Source: Kitasatospora gansuensis
GTDB lineage: Bacteria; Actinomycetota; Actinomycetes; Streptomycetales; Streptomycetaceae
Length of the DNA: 64,000 nt
Assembly (NCBI RefSeq): GCF_014203705.1
Contig: NZ_JACHJR010000001.1
Span: 8,122,001-8,186,000 of the forward strand
Reading direction: 5' to 3'
This document shows positions 52,442 through 60,703 of this stretch, piece after piece. The notes under the pieces were generated by a model. The model saw only the letters and a program-made list of their open reading frames with translations, ran no database searches and was not told the DNA's origin. Numbering within the stretch: the stretch's first letter is position 1; every line of letters starts with the position of its first letter. The position numbers were made by a program, and so were the translations under genes.

Positions 52442-53650
52442 ATGAACGATCACAGCGAACCGCACGTCTCGACCGGAAGAGCACACGCACCCCTCGGACG
52501 CCGGAACTTCCTCGCCGCAGCGGGCCTGGCGGCCGCCGGCGCCGGACTGGCGGCGGTGGCCACCCCCGCCACGGCGAAGGCGACGGCGGTGAGCGCCGCG
52601 GGCACCTTCACGGTGCCGGTCGACACCGTCCAGCACACCCGCACCTGGATGGCCTGGCCGGACGACCCCACCATCTGGACCGGCCGCCGGGGAGGCCGCC
52701 GCGGCGGTCAGACGCCCTCGCTCAGCCAGATCCAGGCCAACATCGCGCTGGTTGCCAACACCATCGCCAAGTACGAGCCCGTGTACCTGTGCGCCAACCC
52801 GGCCGCCGCCGCGGCCGCCCGCCGGGCCTGCCCGGGCGCCAACGTCACGGTGATCACCACCGTCCCCGTCAACGACTGCTGGATGCGCGACAGCGGCCCG
52901 GTCTTCCGTACCGACGGGCTCGGCGGCCTGGACGCGATCGGCCTCAACTTCAACGGCTGGGGCGGCAACCAGACCTACACCAACGACGGCAAGGTCGCCG
53001 AGCGGGTCGCCGCCCTGCTCGGCGTGCCGTTCACGGCGGCGGGTCTGGTGGGGGAGGGCGGCGCCGTCGAGACCGACGGCGCGGGCACCCTGATGGCCAC
53101 CAGGAGCAGCATCCTGGTCTCCAACCGCAACCCCGGGATGAGCCAGACCCAGGTCGAGAACGCGATGAAGGCCGCGTACGGCGCGAGCAAGGTGATCTGG
53201 TTCGCCGGCGTCGCGGGCCAGGACATCACCGGCGACCACGTCGACGCGACCTCGCGCTTCCTGGCCCCCGGCAAGGCGCTGGTCCAGCAGCCGAACGCCA
53301 CTGACGACCCGTCGGATGCCTGGACCAAGGACGAGATCAACCAGTACAACGTGCTCTCCACCGCCACCGACGCCCGCGGCGTCCGGATCCAGGCCACCAA
53401 GCTCGGCGGCCCCGACTACTACACGATCCGGCAGAGCGACCCCGCCTTCGTCGGGTCCTACGCCAACTACTACGTCTGCAACGGCGCCGTGATCGCCTCC
53501 CAGTTCGGCGACTCCCGGGCCGACGCGGCCGCCAAGTCGAAGCTCCAGTCGCTCTTCCCGGGCCGGGTCGTCGTCCAGCTGAACGTCGACTGGATCGGCC
53601 TCGGGGGCGGCGGCATCCACTGCGTCACCCAGCAGCAGCCGGTCCCGTAA
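52442..53650 (+). CDS. Agmatine deiminase-family protein 6 (Tat-exported)
   Basis: 402 aa. ATG 52442 is preceded by GGGAGGG with 6-nt spacing. Twin-arginine signal LGRRNFLAAAGLAAAGAG with cleavage near ATA (about residue 43). Deiminase blocks: NDCWMRDSGP, NFNGWGGNQ, GEGGAVETDG, DITGDHVD (Gly replaces the usual Asp/Thr-Asp spacing seen in the others), Cys394 in GGGGIHC. It contains an extra Arg/Gly-rich insertion GRRGGRRGGQ near residue 80. It stands alone, 6.6 kb from the main cluster. Confidence 0.87.
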   Translation: MNDHSEPHVSTGRAHAPLGRRNFLAAAGLAAAGAGLAAVATPATAKATAVSAAGTFTVPVDTVQHTRTWMAWPDDPTIWTGRRGGRRGGQTPSLSQIQANIALVANTIAKYEPVYLCANPAAAAAARRACPGANVTVITTVPVNDCWMRDSGPVFRTDGLGGLDAIGLNFNGWGGNQTYTNDGKVAERVAALLGVPFTAAGLVGEGGAVETDGAGTLMATRSSILVSNRNPGMSQTQVENAMKAAYGASKVIWFAGVAGQDITGDHVDATSRFLAPGKALVQQPNATDDPSDAWTKDEINQYNVLSTATDARGVRIQATKLGGPDYYTIRQSDPAFVGSYANYYVCNGAVIASQFGDSRADAAAKSKLQSLFPGRVVVQLNVDWIGLGGGGIHCVTQQQPVP

Positions 53651-53661
53651 CGGCAGGCCCC

Positions 53662-53685
53662 GGGCCCCGGCCTCGGCCGGAGCCC
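53662..53685 (+). terminator. Hairpin after deiminase 6
   Basis: GGGCCCCGGCC (53662-53672) pairs with GGCCGGAGCCC (53675-53685), with 10 of 11 positions matched; the innermost pairs open to form the loop. It begins 11 nt after the stop. Confidence 0.45.
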
Positions 53686-53729
53686 GGACGGGCGGGCAGC
53701 TGTCGGTGGTGGCTGCGAGGATTCCGGTC

Positions 53730-54386
53730 ATGAGCGACCTCGCCACCGCGATTGCCAACTACTGGAACGCTGCCGCCTCGTCCTTCGATGACGAACCCGA
53801 CCACGGACTGAGGGCTGAACACACACGTGCCGCGTGGGCGCGACGGCTGGAGACGTGGCTGCCGTCCGGCCCGGTCGACGTGCTCGACATCGGATGTGGA
53901 ACCGGCTCGCTGTCCCTGCTGGTGGCCGAGGCAGGGCATCGGGTGACCGGCGTCGACCTGGCGCCGCGCATGGTCGAACAGGCCCGGGAGAAGCTGGCTG
54001 CCGCCGATCTGACGGGCCGTTTCCTGGTCGGTGACGCGGCCATGCCGCCGACCGGCGATGAGCGATTCGACGTCGTGCTGTCGCGCCATCTGGTGTGGAC
54101 GCTGCCCGATCCGGAAGCCGCGTTGCGGGAGTGGGTCGAACGCCTTCGGCCGGGTGGCCGGCTGGTGCTGGTGGAGGGCCGGTGGCGTGAGGCCGGGCAG
54201 AGCGGCGCACCGTACGTCGCGGGGGCGGAACTGCTGCCGTGGAGCGGTGGTGTCGGCGCGGATGTTCTGAAGGCCGTGGTCGGACCGCTCGTCGCCGAAC
54301 TGCGGATCGAACCGCTCGAGGGCGACGCTGACCTGTGGGGCGGTCCGGTGAACGACGAGCGCTATGCCCTGATCGCCCGGGTCTGA
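53730..54386 (+). CDS. Class I SAM-dependent methyltransferase
   Basis: 218 aa. ATG 53730 follows GAGGA by 8 nt; GTG 53706 is a possible longer start. SAM-binding motif I is VLDIGCGTGSLSL near residue 50, then GVDLAPRMV and the post-motif RHLVWTLPDPEAALREWVERLRPGG. It is a UbiE/Menaquinone-type fold with unknown acceptor. No partner gene is evident. Confidence 0.82.
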   Translation: MSDLATAIANYWNAAASSFDDEPDHGLRAEHTRAAWARRLETWLPSGPVDVLDIGCGTGSLSLLVAEAGHRVTGVDLAPRMVEQAREKLAAADLTGRFLVGDAAMPPTGDERFDVVLSRHLVWTLPDPEAALREWVERLRPGGRLVLVEGRWREAGQSGAPYVAGAELLPWSGGVGADVLKAVVGPLVAELRIEPLEGDADLWGGPVNDERYALIARV

Positions 54387-54593
54387 GGCGGAGCCAGGTG
54401 GGCGCCCTGGTGATAGCGCCCACCCAGGAGGTGTTGAGCTCGGCAGCGTGGCAGAACTGACGCCCAGTGTGCCGGGCGGCCGGCCGGAACTCTGCGCCGA
54501 GGCCGCAGAGTTCTCGCTCGGCCCCAGGTCGTGCGGCGGTCCGGGCGGCGTGGCATGCTGTGCGGCTGTTGATCGAATACGGGGGGACGGGCG

Positions 54594-55280
54594 TTGCTGC
54601 TCATCATTGGACTGATCTTCACGGTGGTGCCAGGGATCCTGTGGGCCATGACGGTGCGGACCCACCGCGTCGGCTGGCCGATCGCTGCGGTGCTGGCCGT
54701 CTGCGCGGGGGGCAAGCTCCTGCTGCAGACCCACCTGCTCACCGTCGACCGGGGCCGGGACGACTTGGTGGGGCTTGCCCTGCTGGTGCCGATCCCAGTC
54801 CTGGTCACGGGCTGGCTGCTGGAGCGTTGGACGGCCGGGCCGCGCAAGGTGGCGCCACTGCAGGACCGTTCACAGGCGGCGATCGCGTGCCTGGTCTTCT
54901 ACACCCTGCTGGCCGGCGGGGTGACCGGGTGGATGTACCACGACGGGGGCAAGGAGAACGTCCCCTCGGCCGCCCAGGTACTGCCGCTGCCGGCCGAGTT
55001 GGTCTCGCACGAACGCGAAGGCCTGACCTGCAGCGCCGACCGGTGCGGCGTCGGCTTCACCGTCACGAGCAACACGGGCCTGACGCCGCAACAGGTGGAG
55101 CAGCGGGTCCGCGACCACCTCGAAAACACCCACGGCTGGCACCTCGACAGCACCGGCCGAGCCTGCTGCCCGGCCGGCTGGATCCTCGACCGGTCGCAGA
55201 CCTGCCTCCGGGTCAGGGTCGTACCGATGAGCCGTCAGGTCTCGGTCGATCTGACGAACGACAGCACGGAGCGGTCCTGA
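54594..55280 (+). CDS. Membrane protein of unknown function
   Basis: 228 aa from TTG 54594, behind a GGGGGG tract. Four predicted transmembrane segments in the first ~115 residues (LLIIGLIFTVVPGILWAM, GWPIAAVLAVCAGG, VGLALLVPIPVLVTGWLL, IACLVFYTLLAGGVTGW), then a soluble ~110-residue domain with four Cys residues (LTCSADRCG, ACCPAGWILDRSQTC) that could form disulfides outside. No family recognised. Confidence 0.6.
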   Translation: MLLIIGLIFTVVPGILWAMTVRTHRVGWPIAAVLAVCAGGKLLLQTHLLTVDRGRDDLVGLALLVPIPVLVTGWLLERWTAGPRKVAPLQDRSQAAIACLVFYTLLAGGVTGWMYHDGGKENVPSAAQVLPLPAELVSHEREGLTCSADRCGVGFTVTSNTGLTPQQVEQRVRDHLENTHGWHLDSTGRACCPAGWILDRSQTCLRVRVVPMSRQVSVDLTNDSTERS

Positions 55281-55343
55281 CCCGTCGGGAGCGGCTGTCC
55301 CGGAGGGCTGAGCACGTGTCATCCCGTGCCCCGACGCCGGCGG

Positions 55344-55925
55344 TCAGCCGTCGATCCCGCGGAGGAAGTCGAGGACCCGGCGGGTGAGCAGCTCGGTCGC
55401 CGCCCGGTCGTAGGACGGCAGCGAGGAGTCCGCGAACAGGTGCTCCTTGCCGGGGTAGACGAAGAGTTCGGCGCCCTCGGTGGAGTCGGCCAGCGCGCGG
55501 GCCGCGTCGAGGTCACCGTCCTCGGCGAAGAACGGGTCGTCCACCATGCCGTGCACCTGGACGGGAACGCCCTCCGGCCAGGCGTCGCCGAACTCCGACA
55601 CGGGGAAGCAGGAGTAGATCAGCAGGGCACCCCGGGCACCGGCCCGGGTCTGGGCCAGTCGCTGCGCCGGCATGACGCCGAGTGAGAAGCCCGCGTAGAC
55701 CAGCGCCTCGTCGAGCCCCTCGACTGCGGCGACGCCACGGTCCATGAGCGTGTCGAAGCCGGTCTGCCGAGCGTACGCAATACCGTCCTCGAGGGTGGCG
55801 AAGGTGTGTCCCTCGTAGAGGTCGGGCAGGTGGACGGTGTGCCCCGCCGCGCGCAGCTCGGCCGCGAAGGCCGCCACTCCCTCGGTCAGCCCCTGGGCGT
55901 GGTGGTACAGGACGATCTCGGCCAT
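55344..55925 (-). CDS. Dienelactone-hydrolase family protein
   Basis: 193 aa, AGGAG before the ATG. Alpha/beta hydrolase: VLYHHAQGLTEG near the N-terminus, nucleophile elbow GFSLG with Ser81 (Ser in place of the classical DLH Cys), acid in HGMVDDPFF, His in GKEHLF. The substrate is unknown. It is divergent from an ArsR-type regulator with 69 bp between the starts, a common regulator-target pair. Confidence 0.82.
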   Translation of the reverse strand: MAEIVLYHHAQGLTEGVAAFAAELRAAGHTVHLPDLYEGHTFATLEDGIAYARQTGFDTLMDRGVAAVEGLDEALVYAGFSLGVMPAQRLAQTRAGARGALLIYSCFPVSEFGDAWPEGVPVQVHGMVDDPFFAEDGDLDAARALADSTEGAELFVYPGKEHLFADSSLPSYDRAATELLTRRVLDFLRGIDG

Positions 55926-55994
55926 GGTCGGGCTCCTTGAAAATCTAATGATCCGAAAAATTGGAACGTTCGGCGATGTTAGACTAGTCCAACC
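55926..55994. promoter_or_regulatory. Divergent promoter region of DLH and ArsR genes
   Basis: A 69-bp, relatively AT-rich gap. It contains TAGACT at 55980-55985, which would give ArsR an almost leaderless mRNA. On the other strand TTAGAT (55948-55943) may serve the hydrolase gene. A GAACGTTC palindrome lies at 55964-55971 between them and is a plausible regulator site. Confidence 0.35.
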
Positions 55995-56570
55995 ATGTCG
56001 AGCAATGATCCAACCCCGGACTACGACCTCGATGACACGATCGAGCTCACCACCGCCGAGCAGGTGCGGGCGATCAGTGACCCGCTGCGCACCACGATCC
56101 TCGGCCTGCTGCACGAGCGCGCCGCGACCGTGACGGAGCTGGCCGGTGCGGTCAAGCGTCCGAAGAGCACGGTCGCGCACCACGTCGGCGTCCTGGTCCG
56201 AGCGGGCCTGCTGCACGTCGTACGCACCCGGCGGGTCCGGGCGATAGAGGAGCGCTACTACGGCCGTACCGCGCGGATGTTCTACGTGGGTCTCGGCCGG
56301 CAGGTGGACGGCGTGGCGCTGCCGCTCGACTTCAACGACTTCGAGGTGGCGGCCAAGGAGTCCAGCTCGGCGTACGAGATCGGCCGGCTGCGGGGGTACC
56401 TCCGGCACGCCCGGATCCCGGAGCAGCGGGCGGCGGAGTTCTGGGAGCGGATCGACCAGGTGGTCCAGGAGTTCGACCGGCTGCCGCGCTCGGGCGACGA
56501 GGTATACGGGTTCGCCGTGGGCCTGTACCCCATGCTTGACTACCCGACCCTGCCCGACCGCGAGGACTGA
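55995..56570 (+). CDS. ArsR-type winged-helix regulator
   Basis: 191 aa. N-terminal winged helix: AEQVRAISDPLRTTILGLLHE, then VTELAGAVKRPKSTVAHHVGVLVRAGLL, with the wing VVRTRRVRAIEERYYGRTARMF. The C-terminal ~90 residues hold an effector or dimerisation domain without metal-binding Cys clusters. It probably controls the divergent dienelactone-hydrolase gene. Its 3' end overlaps the convergent TetR gene by 31 nt. Confidence 0.83.
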   Translation: MSSNDPTPDYDLDDTIELTTAEQVRAISDPLRTTILGLLHERAATVTELAGAVKRPKSTVAHHVGVLVRAGLLHVVRTRRVRAIEERYYGRTARMFYVGLGRQVDGVALPLDFNDFEVAAKESSSAYEIGRLRGYLRHARIPEQRAAEFWERIDQVVQEFDRLPRSGDEVYGFAVGLYPMLDYPTLPDRED

Positions 56571-57187
56571 CCGGCGAGGGCGGCGCCGAGGAGGACGCGG
56601 AGGTGGTCGGCCTCGGGGATCAGGGCGGCCTCGATCTCGTCGTCGGCGCGGCCGGCCAGGGTGAGTTCCTGGATCCGGCGGAACAGCAGGCGGTCCGCCG
56701 CGCAGATGAGAGCGGCGGCGGCCCGGGGTGCGATGGCCGGGGCGGTGTGGGGGGCGTCGGCGGTGAGTGCCGCGGCGAGTGCCTGCTCCCGCAGGTCGTG
56801 CAGTTCGCGCATCCGGGCGGTGAGGGTGGGGCTGTCGTCGACCATGCGGGCGAACGCCGCGCCGGTGAAGCCGACGACGGGGCTGTGGTCGAGCAGGGCT
56901 GCGCGGAACGTCCGGGCCAGGGCCTCGAACGGCTCCTCGCCGGGCGCGCGCTCGGACACCGCCCGGGCGAGGCCCTGGGTGAAGGCCTCGTGGTGGTCGA
57001 GGGCCAGGTCCTCCTTGCGGGGGAAGTAGTTGGTCACCGTTTTCTTGGCCACGCGGGCGGCGGTGGCGATCTCGGCGATGGTGGTCTGCTCGAAGCCCTG
57101 CTCGATGAAGAGCCCGGTCGCGCAGTCGGAGATCAGCTGTCGGGTCTCCTGCTTCTTGGACTCTCGGAGTCCCAACTCGGTTGCCAT
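56540..57187 (-). CDS. TetR-family regulator
   Basis: 215 aa. Helix-turn-helix at about 34-56 (TTIAEIATAARVAKKTVTNYFPRK), in the TetR type with KKTVTNYF recognition helix, then an all-helical ligand domain. It is divergent from the DHFR-like gene, and two matching palindromes lie between them, so mutual control is very likely. Confidence 0.86.
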   Translation of the reverse strand: MATELGLRESKKQETRQLISDCATGLFIEQGFEQTTIAEIATAARVAKKTVTNYFPRKEDLALDHHEAFTQGLARAVSERAPGEEPFEALARTFRAALLDHSPVVGFTGAAFARMVDDSPTLTARMRELHDLREQALAAALTADAPHTAPAIAPRAAAALICAADRLLFRRIQELTLAGRADDEIEAALIPEADHLRVLLGAALAGQSSRSGRVG

Positions 57188-57197
57188 GAGGGGAATC

Positions 57198-57212
57198 TTA
57201 CCTCCGTCGTAA
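57198..57212. promoter_or_regulatory. TetR-type operator copy A
   Basis: TTACCTCCGTCGTAA, 11 nt upstream of the TetR start and near a minus-strand TAAGAT (57200-57195). It matches copy B at 14 of 15 positions. Confidence 0.6.
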
Positions 57213-57220
57213 AAATAGCC

Positions 57221-57263
57221 TTGATCGATCGGAGGGTCGAGGCTAAAGTTACGTCCGTCGTAA
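57221..57263 (+). promoter_or_regulatory. DHFR-like gene promoter with operator copy B
   Basis: TTGATC (57221-57226), 17-nt spacer, TAAAGT (57244-57249). The near-palindrome TTACGTCCGTCGTAA (57249-57263) sits on the expected start site, a classical repressor position. Confidence 0.6.
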
Positions 57264-57288
57264 AGTTCGCCTCAGTGAATGGACCTGG

Positions 57289-57876
57289 ATGCGCAAGCTC
57301 ACCTACTTCGTCGGCACCACCATCGACGGCTTCATCGCCGCCCCCGACGGTGACTTCGACTTCTTCGCCCCGTGCCTCACCGGGGACTACCTCCCGCAGC
57401 TGGCCGCCGAGTACCCGGAGACCCTCCCCACCATGGGCCGAGCGGCCTTCGGTGTCGCGGACGCGCCCAACTCCCGCTTCGACACCGTGCTCATGGGCCG
57501 CGGCACGTACGGCCCTGGCCTGGCCGTCGGCCTCGACAACCCGTACGCCCACCTGCGGCAGGTCGTGTTCTCCCGCTCGCTGACCGCCGGTCAGGACCAG
57601 GCCGTCGAGATCACCGCCGAGGATCCGGCCGTCGTGGTGCGCAAGCTCAAGCAGGAGGACGGGCTCGGCATCTGGCTCTGCGGCGGAGCCGACCTGGCAG
57701 GCCAACTGCTCCCCGAGATCGACGAACTGATCATCAAGCAGTACCCGATCGTGGCCGGCGGCGGCATCCCGCTGTTCCGCGCCGACTTCTCGCCGCGCGC
57801 CTTCCGGCTCACGGACAGCCGCGTCGTCGCGAACGGCAACCTCATCACGACCTACGCGAAGGCCGCCGCTCAGTGA
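57289..57876 (+). CDS. Dihydrofolate reductase-family (RibD C-terminal-like) protein
   Basis: 195 aa from ATG 57289. The start RKLTYFVGTTIDGFIAAPDGD, TVLMGRGTYGPGLA and LCGGADLAGQLLPEIDELIIKQYPIVAGGGIPLF are typical of stand-alone DHFR/RibD_C-like reductases of actinobacteria. NADPH use is expected from the family; the substrate is unknown. Expression is probably repressed by the divergent TetR protein. Confidence 0.85.
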   Translation: MRKLTYFVGTTIDGFIAAPDGDFDFFAPCLTGDYLPQLAAEYPETLPTMGRAAFGVADAPNSRFDTVLMGRGTYGPGLAVGLDNPYAHLRQVVFSRSLTAGQDQAVEITAEDPAVVVRKLKQEDGLGIWLCGGADLAGQLLPEIDELIIKQYPIVAGGGIPLFRADFSPRAFRLTDSRVVANGNLITTYAKAAAQ

Positions 57877-57939
57877 GCCGGTCCGGTCGCTCCGCGCGGG
57901 TTCGTCGAATTCTTCTCGACGGGCCCGCGCGGACCGGCT
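57876..57939. terminator. Long bulged inverted repeat after the DHFR-like gene
   Basis: AGCCGGTCC (57876-57884) plus GCGCGGG (57894-57900) pair with CCCGCGC plus GGACCGGCT (57924-57939), leaving a 9-nt bulge. The loop itself holds a CGTCGA/TCGACG stem. It starts on the last base of the stop codon. Confidence 0.6.
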
Positions 57940-58118
57940 AGCCTGCCGTACGCATGATCATCTCGGCAGGCGGCAGCGTCCCCCGGCGTTCGCGGCCCGG
58001 TCTGCCGTTGCGGGCCGGAGCGGCACCAACTCAACACCGCCACCCTCGCGTTGGAGACCCGGCCGAGTCGTCCCGCGATGATCCACCCCTCGTACGCTTC
58101 CCGAACCACGGAGACAGC

Positions 58119-58997
58119 TTGTCCGCGCGCATCACCGCCCTGACCGACCCCGACGAGAAGTCCGGCCGCCGCCTGGCGTGGCTGGCCTCCGGCCCCGACG
58201 GCCGGCCGCTCGGTTCCGCCTTCCTGCGCCTGTTCGTCAAGCAGGAACAGCGCCACCTGGCCGAACTGGACGTTCAGGTCCACCCGGCCGAGCAGCGCCG
58301 GGGGACGGGTTCGCTGCTGGTCGAGGCGACTGTCGCCGCAGCCCGCCAGGACGGCCGACGGGCCGTCATATCCCAGGCCGAGGAGGGCTCTTCCGGCGCG
58401 GGCTTCCTGGTCGCCAAGGGTTTCCACGCGGCGCTCGCCCTGATCTACACCCGGCTGGCGCTGGCCGACGCGGACTTCCCCGCGCTCGCCGAGACCGTGC
58501 AGAAGCCGCACGCCGGCTACCGGTTGGCGGCCTGGGAGGGGATGGTGCCCGACGAGCTCGCCGACACCTTCGTCGCCTCGCGGCGCGCGATGAACGACGT
58601 GCCCATGGGCGCCGTCGACTACGGCATCGTGGTCTGGGACTTCGACCGGGTACGGGCGGCGGTCGCGGCCGTCGCCGAACGCGGGGACATCCTGCACACC
58701 GTGGCGGCCGTCGACGAGTCGGACGGTTCCATCGTCGGCTTCACCGAACTGGTGGTCCCGGGCAGCGGGACGGGCGACGCCCAGCACTACGGCACGGCGG
58801 TACTGCCCGAGCACCGCGGCCACGGCCTCGCCCGCTGGATGAAGGCCGCCTCGATCGTCCAGGCCCGCGAACGCCACCCCGAGCTCGACGGCCTGCTGAC
58901 CGACACCGCGGACAACAACCCGTACATGCGGCGCGTCAACGACGAGCTCGGCTACCTGCCGACGCACATCTCCCACGAGTACCAACTCGACCTGTAG
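58119..58997 (+). CDS. GNAT-family acetyltransferase, two GNAT-like halves
   Basis: 292 aa from TTG 58119, chosen because GGAGA lies just upstream. The frame stays open to ATG 57954, but the extra ~55 residues look non-protein-like. First acyl-CoA-binding segment: ELDVQVHPAEQRRGTGSLLVEA near residue 55. Second, degenerate one: AVLPEHRGHGLARWMKAA near 230, with DNNPYMRRVNDELGY after it. Typical of tandem GNAT proteins in Streptomyces; substrate unknown. Confidence 0.75.
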   Translation: MSARITALTDPDEKSGRRLAWLASGPDGRPLGSAFLRLFVKQEQRHLAELDVQVHPAEQRRGTGSLLVEATVAAARQDGRRAVISQAEEGSSGAGFLVAKGFHAALALIYTRLALADADFPALAETVQKPHAGYRLAAWEGMVPDELADTFVASRRAMNDVPMGAVDYGIVVWDFDRVRAAVAAVAERGDILHTVAAVDESDGSIVGFTELVVPGSGTGDAQHYGTAVLPEHRGHGLARWMKAASIVQARERHPELDGLLTDTADNNPYMRRVNDELGYLPTHISHEYQLDL

Positions 58998-59179
58998 GCA
59001 CACCCGTTCGGTGGTGCCGGCTGCTCGGCCGAACGGCCCGGCAGGGCACCGCCGACCTGATGCGGGAGGAAGCCCCCCGGCCGCCCTGGGGCTTCACCCG
59101 TGCGGCCGATCAGCCGATGTACTCCTCAGGACGTGCCGCCGGACAGGTGCGGCACGTCCGAAGGACGAGGAGGAACGCG

Positions 59180-60598
59180 GTGACCCAGCAGACATTCGTG
59201 GTCGGGACGGCCCCCGGTGGAGTGCCCGGGGTCGGGCACGCCTGGCAGATGATGCGCAGCCCCGTCCGGTTCATGACCTCCCTGGCGGCCCACGGCGACC
59301 TGGTGCAGATCAGGATCGGCCCGTCCACCGCGTACGTGCCCTGCCACCCCGAGTTGCTGCGCCGGGTGCTGGCCGGCGATCAGGTGTACGACAAGGGTGG
59401 GGTCTTCTACGACCGGGCCCGCGACGTGGCCGGGAACGGCCTGGTGACCTGCCCCTACCGGGACCACCGCCGGCAGCGGCGGCTGATGCAGGGCGCCTTC
59501 ACCCGCCCGCAGCTGCGGCACTACGCCGGGGCCATGCACGCCGAGATCGAGGCCACCACCCGGCAGTGGCGGGACGGCCAAGTGATCGACGCCTTCCCCG
59601 AGTTCTACGGGCTGGCGCTGCGGGTGGTAGCCCGCACGCTCTGGTCCACCGCACTCGACGCGGAGCTCACCCGGGGCGTGGAGCGGGCCTTCGACACGGT
59701 GCTGAACGGGCTGTTCCGCCAGATGTTCCTGCCCCGGCCGCTGCGCCGCCTGCCGACTCCGGCGAACCGCCGCTACCGCGCCGCGCTGCGCCACCTGCAC
59801 GAGGTGACGCAGTGTCTGATCGCCGGGTACGAGGGCCAACCGGACGCTGCGGCAGGGGAGTTGGACCTGCTCGGTGCCCTGCTGGCGGCCCGGGACGAGG
59901 ACGGCGGGCGGCTGACCGAGGCCGAGGTGCACGACCAGGTGATCACCGTGATGGCGGCCGGCACCGAGACGGTGGCCGCCACCCTGGTCTGGGTCTTCCA
60001 CCGACTGGCCCAACATCCTTCGGTGGCCGAGGAGTTGTACCGGGAGATCGACACCGTGCTGGCCGGCCGCCCGGCGGTCTGGGAGGACCTGCCGGCCCTC
60101 GCGCTGACCGACCGGGTGATCACCGAGACCCTCCGGCTCCATCCGCCCGGCTGGCTCTTCACCCGCCTCACCGGCACCGACGCCGAGTTGGCGGGCGTGC
60201 CGCTGCCTGCCGGGTCCACCCTCGTCTTCAGCCCCGCCGCAGTGTCCCGCGACCCCGAGGCCTTCCCGCGGCCGGACGAGTTCCGCCCCGACCGCTGGCT
60301 CCCCGAGGACGAATCCCCGCTCGCCCGCCAGGCGTTCACCGCCTTCGGCGCCGGGGCCCGCAAGTGCCTCGGCGACCTCTACGCCCGCACCGAGGCCACC
60401 CTCGCCCTGGCCACCATGCTCAGCCACTGGCGGCTCACCCCCGAGCAGGACACCGACATCCGCGCCGTCCCGCTCGCCACCGTCTACCGGCCACGACGGC
60501 TCCGGCTGCGCCTGACCTCCCGTACGGCGCCCGCGGTCGCAGCTCCCGTCGAGGAGCCGGAGCACGAGAGCGTGGAAGAGGCGCGCGGGATCAGCTGA
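59180..60598 (+). CDS. Cytochrome P450
   Basis: 472 aa from GTG 59180, with GAGGAGGAA 5 nt upstream. I-helix AAGTETVA, ExxR motif ETLR, PERF-like FRPDRW, and heme-binding FGAGARKCLGD with the axial Cys are all present. No membrane anchor, so it is a soluble bacterial P450 needing separate ferredoxin and reductase, which are not encoded here. The nearest recognisable style is the terpene-oxidising class, but no terpene synthase lies nearby, so the substrate is unassigned. Confidence 0.9.
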   Translation: MTQQTFVVGTAPGGVPGVGHAWQMMRSPVRFMTSLAAHGDLVQIRIGPSTAYVPCHPELLRRVLAGDQVYDKGGVFYDRARDVAGNGLVTCPYRDHRRQRRLMQGAFTRPQLRHYAGAMHAEIEATTRQWRDGQVIDAFPEFYGLALRVVARTLWSTALDAELTRGVERAFDTVLNGLFRQMFLPRPLRRLPTPANRRYRAALRHLHEVTQCLIAGYEGQPDAAAGELDLLGALLAARDEDGGRLTEAEVHDQVITVMAAGTETVAATLVWVFHRLAQHPSVAEELYREIDTVLAGRPAVWEDLPALALTDRVITETLRLHPPGWLFTRLTGTDAELAGVPLPAGSTLVFSPAAVSRDPEAFPRPDEFRPDRWLPEDESPLARQAFTAFGAGARKCLGDLYARTEATLALATMLSHWRLTPEQDTDIRAVPLATVYRPRRLRLRLTSRTAPAVAAPVEEPEHESVEEARGIS

Positions 60599-60621
60599 CC
60601 GGCCTCCGTCTCGGTGGCCGG
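60599..60621 (+). terminator. Hairpin after the P450 gene
   Basis: CCGGCC (60599-60604) pairs with GGCCGG (60616-60621), immediately after the stop codon. Confidence 0.35.
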
Positions 60622-60703
60622 GGGCGCGGTCTACGACCATGGCGATCGGTCGTGTTTCGGATGTCCGCCGGACGGGTCCGACCGTGGCTGCGAGGATGCA
60701 GGC

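Noticed and set aside
57954..58118. N-terminal extension of the GNAT from ATG 57954
   Set aside because: No ribosome binding site precedes this ATG, and the 55 residues are Arg/Pro-rich without similarity to GNAT proteins. TTG 58119 has GGAGA in place.
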